Source: Oryzias latipes (lineage: Eukaryota > Chordata > Actinopteri > Beloniformes > Adrianichthyidae). Taken from it: DNA of 64,000 nucleotides. Where the stretch lies: assembly GCF_002234675.1 (NCBI RefSeq), contig NC_019859.2, forward strand, positions 3,317,240 through 3,381,239, read 5' to 3'. This document shows positions 23,534 through 35,500 of this stretch, one piece after another. Made by a program: the position numbers and the translations under genes. The notes under the pieces are model-generated. The model saw nothing but the letters and a program-made list of their open reading frames with translations, was not told where the DNA came from and searched no databases. Numbering within the stretch: the first letter of the stretch is position 1; the number at the start of each line of letters is the position of its first letter.

Positions 23534-26500
23534 CTAAGCCAGGCTCCTCTGCCGCTGTTTGATCCTCAGATAGAGCTGAGACCCAAAGAGAAGAAGGGTT
23601 CTCATTAAAACCTCATTAAGATAACATGAAATATCACTTTTTATGCAAGACGCCTTCCAACAAATTCCATTTGAGGACAAATGACTAAAATGACGGACAC
23701 TGGCCGAGTAAAAAAACATTTTTTTTTCAGAAATGTGGTCATTCTCACCCCCAGTAGATTGCGGGGAATGTAGCCCTCGTAGTCGCCGCATCGCGCCCAC
23801 CACCACTCCGTCTCCACCTCGTCCTCCCGCCTCAGCACCGTCATGCAGTCTCCCTCACTGAAGGCCAGCTCGTCTTGGTTCTGGGAGTCGTAGTCCCACA
23901 GGGCGTAAACCACGCCCCGGTTCATCACGCCCATCTTCTCCTGGACGCCTGAAGACGCAGAAACGAAACCTTAACTCCACGGAGATCAAAGCGTCGGTTT
24001 CACCTTTGGGTATTACCGTAACCTAAATGTAATCGATTACTAAGGTGACAATAACAACATTTATAACATGGTCCAGGTAAATACTCGATTCTGATTGGCT
24101 GCTGGAATAAAAAGAGTGATAATTTACAGTGATGATGCAAGCCTATAGCCCATTGGCTACTGGGACATGATTGACATTTGATGATGTTATTTTCGCTCTC
24201 TCCTCTGATGTGGTTGGTGTGCAGTAGTCTGTCACCCAATGTCAATCATTGGGTGAAAGCCCCGCCCCCATGTAAAATTAGGCTCAACTGCAAAAATTAA
24301 AAATTCCTAATTAAACTGTAAATTGAGGACTAAAAGTAAATACAACACAGCAACAGTTTTCTTTCTTTTTTTAACTAAAGTTTTCAGCATTTCTTCACAT
24401 TATGCTATCTTAGATGACCCCCCCCTTACATTGGTGTGTTCTACCATGACAAAGGTGGATAAAGGTGGAAAGATTTCATGTAATCCATGGACACCAGTGA
24501 AGATCACAAATCATTGAAGAAAAAAGGTTCAGAGCACTGACTAGTGGGTCTATGTGACCCAACTCCCAATGTTAAAGTGCCTAGGATAGCACAAGGGTGA
24601 CACATTGAAAGTTTTTTTAATCCAATTTAATCTATTTTCAAATTTTTAATAATGCTTTCAAGTTTACAATGAGTACTTTTGAGTTAAAAACTGTTTTCAA
24701 AACTGCTGGACAGGACTAGGAAAAACTTTTTTCTTCTTCTTTCCAATTTCAAAATCAAACAAACTTGTGTCAATCTTTCCATTCCGTAAAAATCATGACA
24801 GTGAACCTGCAGTCAGTAGAATCTGCTGTGAGTGACGCCTCACCGTAGAGGAACTGGGAGCATTGAGCGTAACCTTCCTCCATCTCCTCACACTTGTCAG
24901 CAGCGGTCTGCATGTCGCTGTACGTGGTGGCGAACACGGCGGCGCCCGACTCCACCAGGAACTTGCAGACCTGAACGTTGTTGCAGGAGGCGGCGCAGTG
25001 AAGGGGAGTCCTGCAGACGGACACGCCGCGCGTCGGGGTCAGAGGTTTGTGAGTCGCCGCCGTGGAGCCGGTTGAACTGAACTCACCAGCCGTCGCTGTC
25101 GGCAGCGTTAACATTCACGCCAAACTGAACCAAGAACTTCACGATCTCCGTGTGGCCGGCGCAGACGGCGTTGTGCAGCGCCGTGATGCCCTCGTCGTTG
25201 GGCATGCTGGGGTCTTCCACCTTCAGAGTAAACATCAGAGCTGTCACATCAGGAGAAACTCGCTTCTGCCCTCAAGTTTTTCGTTGTTTCAATAGGAAAG
25301 GGAACAGTAGGACAGGCCGAGCCAAGCCGTTCCATGCTTGAAGGAAACCCTTAAGTACAAACGTTGCAGTTCCAACCGGTGGACGGAAAGACCTACTATC
25401 ATCATGTTTTGATCCACTTGGTTGAACGCTATAAAGCCTTCAACCCATCGTTTTCCTGTTTCTCTTTTTCTTTCTTTCTTCTAGCATCTTCCGCCATTTT
25501 TTGCCGCCTAATCCCTTCTACAATTTTTCATTTATTTTAACCGTTCAACTATTAAAACGTTCAGCTCTTTCCAGCTATGACAAATCCTTGAACTTTTCAA
25601 GATTTGCCAGGATTTCTGCCTCCATTGAAATCCATGGGGAATCCTTGGTGCAGAAGCTCGCTGGTTCGATACCCGGCTCTGGCCTTTTTTACAAAAATGT
25701 ATTTTTGTTATTGTGCTGTTTTCACTTTATTCGTGGTCAACTTTGATCATTTCTTTCTTTATTGTTTTGCCAATTATTACCATTCAAGTTTAATTTTCAT
25801 TCAGCAGTATAGCGTTCAACCCTGCATTTTCTCCTGGAAATGCAGCTCCTTCTAGTTTTAAAGTGTTTCCAGTGGTCTTTTAATAATTATAATTATATTA
25901 TATTATTATATTATAATTGTTATGCAGTTGTTTTTTTTGCCAAAGTAAAAAAAAAAAACGGTGTTGTTTTTAAGGACATAGTTTCTGCAGAGCAGCAGGA
26001 GTTCATCAGAAATTTACCACTGAGTTGGCGCAGGGCTACGCCACCCCCTAAAAGTTGTTGCATCAGAATGGAGCTTGTGGCCGTGCCCGCAGGTTTTCTC
26101 CCTAACAAATGCAATCTTTTTCAAACAGCATTTTTCCTTCTGCTCCTGATTCACAACTATTTGAATAAATAAATACTCAAACATGCAGTTTTGACCTTCA
26201 GTTTCTTAAGATTTGTCCTCCACCAACAGAAGAAAAAGCTTCAAGAACATGTTAAAACTTCTTTAAAAAGCCTCCATCTTTACAATGCCACGCCCACTTT
26301 CTCACTTTTTAGAACATTGTTGATTTAGGTTACAGCAAAGGTTCCTGCTCCTCTATGTTTCATTTTTGTGTTCCAAACACAAAGTTTCCAACAGATTTTG
26401 ACCAAATTTCACATCTACACAAGATAAGGACCAGAGTGACTCACGTCGTAGATGACCCTCTGGACGAGGTCGTACTCCCCCTCTAGAGATGCGTCCAGCA

Positions 26501-29500
26501 GCAGGGCCAGAGCGTTGAACTTGACCCGCACCTTGTGGTCAATCCGGTCTGATCCGGCCTTGCGGAGGATCGGCTTCTTACCCTGACAGACAGAGGAGGA
26601 TGACGGCTGTGAAAGACTCCTGTGGTTGGTTTTTGATTGTAATCGAGTGTCACTCACGGGGGGCAGAGAGGCCTGCCCTGTGATCTCTGGAGGCTGAAAG
26701 CTCAGGTTGTCTTCGCCGTGCTCCGCCTCCCCGCTGCTGGGGTACGGCGGCGGTGGGTATGGCGGGAACTCATCCAGGACACGGTCTTGATGTGCTGAGG
26801 TGCGTGAACATTCCTCCTCTTCTTTCTCCTCCAGTGGGGGGGGCAGGGAATGTGGGGAGATGGGATCAATGATGGGGGAGCGGGGAGGCAGAGGGGGCGG
26901 AGTCGGGTTCTTCTTGGAGCTTTGGCCAGATTTTTGGTTTGTGCCAATTTCCCTGACTCTGTCAGATTTGGGAGGTGCATCCCCGCACGTCCTGCCCTCA
27001 GGACCAGAAGGCTCCGCGTATGACCCTGATGAACTGACCGTCTCCATGGGGATGGTTTCCATGGCAGCCAGAGTGGTCTTTTGGTAGAGAAGTTTCTGAA
27101 TGTTGGGTCCACCGGGACCTTCAGGTTCTGTAATAGAGTTGCGCTTCTTGAGGGGCCGGGGGGCGTTGTGCAGCCGGCGGCGGAGGGCCTCCAGGTCGGT
27201 GTCACTGGGGTTCCTGTGTGGGTTTGACTGGAAGGGGAGGAGCTTGGTGGGGCTGAGTGGACGGGGCGTAGCATTATCAGTAGTTTCTCCTTCAACACCC
27301 TCACAAACACTTGGGACATTTTTCCCAGCATCGCTTCTGTCAGGTCCACAATCGCCAGAATGCGGGGGTGCTTTGTCTGAGCCGAGAGACTTCTGCCCCC
27401 CGCTGGATTGGAGGGCTGGCTTTGGTCCATAAACTGAGGAAAACGTGACAATAAAGACCAAAAGTAAAGAAACGCTCAACAAAAGAGACCTTCAAATATC
27501 CATCAGTTATGGTTATGATAAGGTTTTTTTTTGTTCTAAAAAGACAGCTTTACTACAAAGTTGTCACCAAGTTAACCGTAATCGCTGGAGCTTCACCTCG
27601 AGGTCGGCTGCGTGGTAGGGTTCCATAATTGCTGCTCTGGTAGCTCTTCCCGGGAGTTGCCTGTTGGGTGTACATGGAGAAGATGGAAGAAGCCGCCAGA
27701 GTCTGAGGCTTCTGCAGCACAGATGGTGGACCATCTGAGAGCTCAGGCGTGTAGGGTCGAACAGCTACAGCTGGTGGATTCTCCTGCTTATTGGGCAGCG
27801 GGAGGGTGTTGCTGTGGCTGGAGGGGACTCTCTGAGCTTTCAGGTTGCCTCCAACTGGCCTGACCTTACCGGGGAAGGTCCCGGTGCTGTAGCTGGGCTT
27901 GGAGAAGGTTGGCGGTCCAGCTGAGAAGGATGGTTTAGGTTTAGTTGGAACTGGAGGTGGTCCTGCCATCTTGGACGGTCCTTTAGCTGAAGCCTGTATG
28001 TGAAATACAGAGAGGTTTAAACTGTTAAAGGTATAGTCCCACCTGTACGGTAGGTCCAGATGACCCCACTCCAAACGTTAAAGTACCTAGGATAGCACAA
28101 GGGTTACAGTGTTCGCTACAACCTGTATGGCCATAGGAGAAAAAAAAGGCACATGAACAAATTTGCTCATTTCCGATTAGACATTGACCTCGATTTTTCC
28201 TGCAGCCAATCTGTGGGTCCCGTACAGGTTTGCCCATTTTTCCCCCTGCAGGTGGGCCTGTACCCACCCCATGAGGGCAGTTCTTAGACACATGGAAATG
28301 TAAGAAATAGGGAATTGTAATTTATTAAATGTTCATTCCCACAGGAAGGTTTTTTGTGTTTTCTTACTGTTTTTACTCGTACTTTCATCCTCCGCTGGGA
28401 GGGAAAAGGGTCACCTTCTCTATGGAGTCCTATACTGTTCATAATTAAATAAATAAATATTTAATTAAATAAATAAATATGAACTCATGCAAATACACAA
28501 TCAACCAATAAATCTCTTATAGATATATAAAAAGATGATGAAATTGTGAAAAACCTTTTAAATTAGCCATTATATTATTCAATATATTTAATTTTGCTTT
28601 AAAAACCTGTTCATTATTTTAAAACAGCACTTTAAAATATTCATTTTAATCATGTGGAATATTATTATAATTCTACGTCTGTTTTTCACAATGGCGTATT
28701 TATTTCATGAAGAGCTTTTTCAGGAGAATGTCTCTGTCTGTCAATCAAACTAGACAAGGCGGAGACACTTTTGTGATTGGCTTTTCCTTTACTCAGACAT
28801 GAGCAGCAGCACCCTGACTACATCGATCGAAGATGCTTCACCAAACGTGACGGCGCAATGCACACCCCTACACACTAGGGGGAGTATGCACCTCAACACA
28901 TCCACAGTGTTACACGAAATTGGGCAGTTTTTGTTCTAAATTTGCGGATAAAAGTGGCTTTGGGCGAGTGTGCATAATTCAGGTGGTTTTGTGGTCGGTT
29001 CGGCAATTTTCATATTCTCATTAACATCTAGTAGTGGTCTAAGTTAGGCTGGGTGGTTTTTAGAGTTCCACAAAACTTCTATGAACTGGAGTTCCATGAA
29101 CGCAACATGCCGCATGTGGGATGGGCTACCAGCTAATGTTTTTAGCCTGATATAGCCACATGGAGCGGTTGCCTTTGCTTATCTCAGTAACAATGCATGG
29201 ATGCGCAATGCACATGGAGTGTTAAAAGATCAGGTTTATTTATTTTGAATAGTTTCACATGATAACAATGTTTCCATGTTTGAGTTCATGACATTATCCC
29301 AGAGAGTCTCTGCTTCAGGTCCTGCAGTCAAGATGTGGATGACCGGAGCTCCTCTGTGGTTTGGTCCACACAAACCCTCAAACTACAAAAACAGAGTCGT
29401 CCATGTTTGCTTCTTCTGCAGCAGACAGATTTTTTGACTCTATTTGACCTCTAATGTCAGCAAAGCCGTGCAGATATCGCTGAAATATGTCATCTCTCTG

Positions 29501-32500
29501 ACTGGCACACCGCTGAGCGGGTATCGAGGAATATGAGTCGATTTCCATGGATGAGCCAATGAGCGTTTAGATCCCGCCCACTTTCACTGATTGACAGACT
29601 CATTCTCCTGAAAAAGCTCTTCATGAAATAAATCAGCCATTGTGAAAAACAGCAACATGAAATAAAAACAAAGCTACTTTGGAAAAGATTGATTTTGAAA
29701 TCCAAGCTTCTGAAAAAAGACAGAATTATAATAATATTCCACATGATTAAAAATGAATATTTTAAAATGCTGTTTTAAAATAATGAACAGATTTTTAAAG
29801 CAAAATGAAATATATTGAATAATATAATGGCTTATATAAAATCAGTGTGCAGGTTTTTCACAATTTCATGATCTTTTTATATATTTATGAGAGATTTATT
29901 GGTTTATTGTGTATTTGCATGAGGCCATATCTATTTATTTATTTAAATATTTATTTATTTATTTATTTATGAACAGTATAGGACTCCATATTTCTCTGAG
30001 TCTACGTGATCTACGTGAAGAATATTATCAACCAGTTTCATGCGTGTTCAGGATTGGAAATGAGCTCATATAAAAATTGGTTTGTTGATTTTCTTTGCAC
30101 AAAAAAACCACAGAACCTGGACTAAAGCAGACTTTTTTAGATGATAAAGAAGTTGGACTGAACTACAGTAAAACACAATTTCTACTGTTGGTTTTTGGTT
30201 TCAGTTTTTATTAAATTGCCTGTCAAGTTTCCTCAAGATTTACAAATGAACACATTCAAAGAATTACTGCAAAAATGGGTTCCAAAAGCTCCTAAACTCA
30301 GTGTAATTTTAGAAGCGCGGATAAACAGTGTATCTACTGTTATATAAAACTGCAGGATGTTCCGTCTTTTTAACAGCAGACAGCATAGAAAATGATCCAC
30401 TGGAATGTGATTCTTCACTTTCTAGTTTTCTTATGCCTGAGTAAAACTCCTGCATGAAGATACCATGAAAATAAAGAGTCTGAGCAGTAAAGTGAAATCA
30501 AACTTTTTTTTAACGTTTGAAACTTGATAACTATTTTCTATGTAGATTTTTGAAACAGTGTTATGTCTTTTTTTCTGATATAGAAATATTTTTAATAATG
30601 TACATGATTTTTCTAATGAACATAATCTGCATATATTTTAGTTCACTGATCTGCATTTGCTATATTGATTTCTAAAATAGTTATGTCTATTTTTACATAA
30701 TAATTAAGTAATTCATCTTTGTCATGTGATTTATTGATACCTAACGATTCTTAATTCTGTCTGATAAAAGTTATGAACTGGATGATGATAAATCATGTAT
30801 AAAATGGTTACGGTATAACAGGGGTGGGATTATATAAATTCCCTTCCTTCCTGTCAAGCAATATTTATTTTAAGTCTAATTATCCTAAGTTTGATATGTT
30901 TTATGTATTCTTCTTACTTGATTGCTTGAAATAAACCATTTCAAATCAAATCAAAACTGTTAAAAAATGTGGATTAAGAATAGAGTGAGTTCTACTGAAG
31001 GGCAGCTGTGATGCGATCTGATGCATCAGAGTGAAGATGGAGGCAGTTTTTTCCCCCATCTGGGATCATATTCTGGATGAATCACAAGGATCACATGCAG
31101 ACAGGATTCAGAGAAGCTGATTCGTGCCTCTTCACCGAGCTGCAGCTCGTTCAGAACCAAGAGGACCCAAAACATCACTGCTGTTCTCTCAGCCACAGCG
31201 TTTACGTTCTTTCGGCTGCTGTAATTCTTCCACCTTCTCGATTAACGTGATTGTGGTGGATTCCAAAGGGGAGAAAAGCAGCCTTGCTATGATATGCATC
31301 ACTACACAACAGGGAAGAGCCTGAGAAATCATCTTGAATCAGCTGATTGTGTCTGTGAAAAGCAGCTTTCCTTTGCATCAGAATCAGCTGATTGACACTG
31401 CTGGTCTGTCAAAGAGCGTCATTTATTCAGCTGGAACCGGCGACATCTCCGGTGTTAAATATAGAATTGATCTGAACGTCCTGCTGCTGGGTTTTTCAAT
31501 CTGTCATCTTATCACAGGATACAAACTAACCATGGTTCTGAATCGCTCAGCTGGTAGAAGAACCCAAAGGAGTGAGGCCGCCTTTATGCTGCACAGAAAC
31601 GGAACAGAACCAGTTTCCCTGTGAGCTAACAGGTTGTTCTCCTGCAGATTTTCTTCACGGTTTAATGCTATTGGGGTTTCTGCAACGCTGTAAACTGACT
31701 CATCGTACACACGGTGTTCGATGCAGTTATGACAGACCTGAGTATCCCTGAGCTGGTTTTCCTTGGTGTGACTGGATCGTGCCGGGGCAGAGAGGGGGGT
31801 GTCAGATTCTGCTGGTCCCTGCTGCTCCATCAGAGTCTCCCCACCTGCTAAAGACAATCCAACACCAAGACGCTTGGCTTTTTCTTCTAAAAACTCACAG
31901 TTGTAGGGCTGAGATCGTCCTCAAACAACATCTAAAAAAACTCCCAACTGACCTGAGCTGCGGCTGAACGCTCGGGGTAGGGTGGAGGCGTGGCCGTGGG
32001 CGTGGCCCCCGCTGGATTCAGAATACGAGCTGCTCCAGTCGGAGTTCTGATTCACTTTCATCGTGCTGAATCCTGTGAGGATAACATTTGACATGAAAAC
32101 CTGCACATGTCCACATACAGCGAGGGACACAAAAGGTCTGTTTTCAAACTCAACAACTCACCAAAATTTACACGCACCTAGTACCCGATGAAAATGAATA
32201 TTGGACATAGTGAATCCCCCCCCCCCCAGAAGAAAAAAGATGACATCACAGCGAGAAAACCCGTAAAAAGAAAAATTGAATGGGGCCAAAACTTTTTAAG
32301 TGGCTCAAAAAAGATATTTCAAAATCCACTAACGGAAGCAAAACACACGTGTCTCCAAAGGAAGTTGTAGTAGTATTATGGGATGGCCCCAGGACCCACG
32401 GTTCGGCAGCCATTTTGACTCAAGTGTGAATTTTGCATTTTCGCACAACTTAAGGGGGAAAAAAACTTTAGTTTGAGCGATCCTCACATAACTTCTAGGT

Positions 32501-35500
32501 CTACAACCACAACTGATCAACTCACCACTTTTGTTTTCATCAAGAATATTTAAAAACTGTTGAGCACAGTCTAATTGAGAGACGTTATCACCCATGTCAG
32601 CATTCCCGTCACGAGGAAGTGGAGGGGTTAAAATCAGACATATGATTGGTTTGACTGATGACATTTATGTTTGTTGTTACTGACATTTTTTTTAAAATGG
32701 GAGAAATCATTTAAAGTTGCCGTGATTGGATACATTTGCAGGTATTAGATGAGTGTTTCGCCTGAAGGGACGAGTTTTCCGTCCAAACCAAAGAACTGGT
32801 TAACTTCATACCAGAGGCAGGTTTAGCTGGTCGGGGTGGGGGCTTCATGGACGATTCAGGCATGGGTAAGGTGGCGGTGCCGTCTGGGTACGCTGGCTTC
32901 ACCAGAGCCTCCTGTCGGGGGGGGGCTGAGGTGCCCTGGGGGCTTGAAGTAGAGGATGACTGGATGTACGGCCCCACCGCGGCCACCCTGGAGTTTGCAC
33001 AGATCTGAGAGGCCACGCCCTCTGAAGCCACCTAAAAGAACGGGAAAAGAACAGTTTAACCCAAACCTTCCGGATCCGTTGTTAAAAACGTCTTTTTGAA
33101 AGCTTTTTATTTTTACTCTGAAAACTCACCGGCTGGTTCTCTTGTTGCTGCAGAGCGGCCTTCTTTTTCCAGAGTCTCTGTCTGAGCTCGGCCAGCCGCC
33201 GGTCCATGGCGGCCACCTCCAGGTTCCTCTTGCTCAGGCTCTCTCTCTGCTGCAGCAGCCGGCCGCTCTGGTCCTGGTTCAGCTTGTTCCTCAGCTGTTA
33301 GGAGGACGGAGGTGACAACATCATCTGTGCAAGACTCGTCCTGTGAAACCCACGACTTTCCAGCTCATTTCAGATTTAAAAGAACTGTAGTTTGACTCGG
33401 AGGAAATGTGGTGATAATGACAAATAATTTAAGCTTTTGACCCTCAAACTAATAAGAAACACATGGATGCTTCAAAACCATGAACACTCAATTTACTTTG
33501 GAGTTTTTTAGGCACCAACAGCGCTCAAAGTCATTCCAACTTTTTTCCAAATCTGTCTTAAATGTGATTTTCTGTTTCATGTAATCATCTGGGTCTTTCT
33601 GACAGGAAAGCTCCAGCGGACAACTGTTATGACTGAGTCTCACCTGCAGCTCTCTATAGAGGCGCTCCAGCTCAGCCGCTGAAGAGGAGTTGGGATGGTG
33701 AGGAGGAAGATGAGGATCAAGCCTGTAGCTCCTCAGTGCCTCCAGCTGGTCGCTCAGCTCTTCCACCCGGGCTGCAGCCATTAGCAGCTCCCGCTGCTTC
33801 TGGTGGAACAGACCCGTCATCTGCTCGATCTCCTCCACTGAAAAACAAAAATTGGTAGGATGATGACGCTCTGAGGTTTACAGTTAGGAGCTACGCTTCT
33901 TCTCTTTTTTGAGAATCATCTGCTTCTGTTTGACTCTCCTCTAAACTAACCTCTGGATCCTTTTAGCAACATCATCATTGCTCCTCCTCTCAAAGGGTCC
34001 AAACCCTCTCCTGCTTCTCTGCATTGATCTCCAGAACATCTACCAGGATCTGTTCCTCAGATGGATTCATTTCTGATCCATCCTGGTCACGTCCAAAGAG
34101 AACCTCAGCACCTTCATCTCTGCTACCTCCAGCTCTGCGTCAGAGTCTCTAAACCTTCAACATGGCTGCTCTCACCAGTCTTCTACACCTTTCCTTTCAT
34201 TCTCGATGACACACGCCACACCTGCAACCTTCCTCCACCTCCTCCAACCTGCTCACACACACCTCTTCACCTCTAAATACTTAAAGTCCTCCACCCTCTC
34301 CACCTCTGCTCCCTGTAACCTCACCATTCAACTGGAGTTCCTCTGATTTGCACAGAATTTCTCTACAGGGTTCTGTAACAAACAGAACCCTCAGCGGCGC
34401 CACCTAAGTGTTTTTATAATTTATTCAAAAGTGGTGATTTAAGAACAACAGTCAACAACAGTTATGTTTAAGATCAATTCTGATAAAAAACAATAACAAT
34501 TATAATCCATTTTATGTAAAGTGCCTTTCATGAAACCCAAGGAGACTGTAGAAGCAAAGGTTAAAAATAGACATTAAAAGCACAATAAATATAAAAGACA
34601 AAAATCAAAAGTGAATCAGGATGGGAAGGCAGAAATAAACAGATCAGTTTTGATCTGAAAGTTGGAAGAGTCTACGTTACGGAGGTCAGGAGGGAGGGAA
34701 TTCCAAAGTTTGGGAGCAGAGCAGCTGAAGGCTCTGCTTCCCATGATGACGAGTCGGACCGGAGGAACAGAGAGCTGAACAGAGGAGGAGGACCGAAGAG
34801 AATGAGAGGAGGTTTTGATATGGAAGAGGTCGGAGAGATAAGGAGGGGCCAGGTTATGGAGGGCCTTAAAGGTGAACAGTAGGAGTTTGAATGTGATTCT
34901 GGAGTTTATGGGGAGCCAGTGCAGCTGGCGGAGAACCGGGGTGATATGACTGAAGGAGGGGGTTCTGGAGATGATGCGGGGAGCTGAGTTCAGTTGAAGC
35001 TTATTGAGGGTTTTTGGGGGGAGACCAAAGAGGAGGGAATTACAGTGGTCTAGACAGGAAGTGACCAGACTGTGAACCAGAATAGAAGCAGAGGGGACAG
35101 TGAGGGACTTGTGGCTTTGGAGAGGGTGGATTTGGAACCGATGAGGAGTAGCTCGATTGTATCACTATTGAGTTTGAGAAAGTTTAAGGTGAACCAGTTT
35201 TTGATTTCAGATAGACAGGAGTGGAGGGAGGAGGGTGGAAGAGAGGAGTCAGGTTTGCTTGATACATAGAGTTGGGTGTCATCTGCAAAACAATGACAAT
35301 TAACATTAAATTTGCAGAAGATATTGCCAAGGGGTAGGAGATAAGTAATGAAAAGAAGGGGACCAAGGACAGAACCTTGGGGGACACCAGAAGAGACAGA
35401 GGAAGGCAAAAATGGCGTTTTTAACATGTTCTTGTAGCATTTTTCTGATAATGAAGGACATCATTTAAGAAAATGAAGCTCATAATTGTATTTGGCTTTT

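Noticed and set aside
27100-27432. 110-codon plus-strand frame opposite tp53bp2
   Set aside because: Antisense shadow of a GC-rich coding exon with no recognisable domain.
26702-27451. 249-codon frame overlapping the large tp53bp2 exon in another frame
   Set aside because: Shadow frame of the proline-rich exon; the used frame has clear ASPP2 motifs and consistent splice phases.
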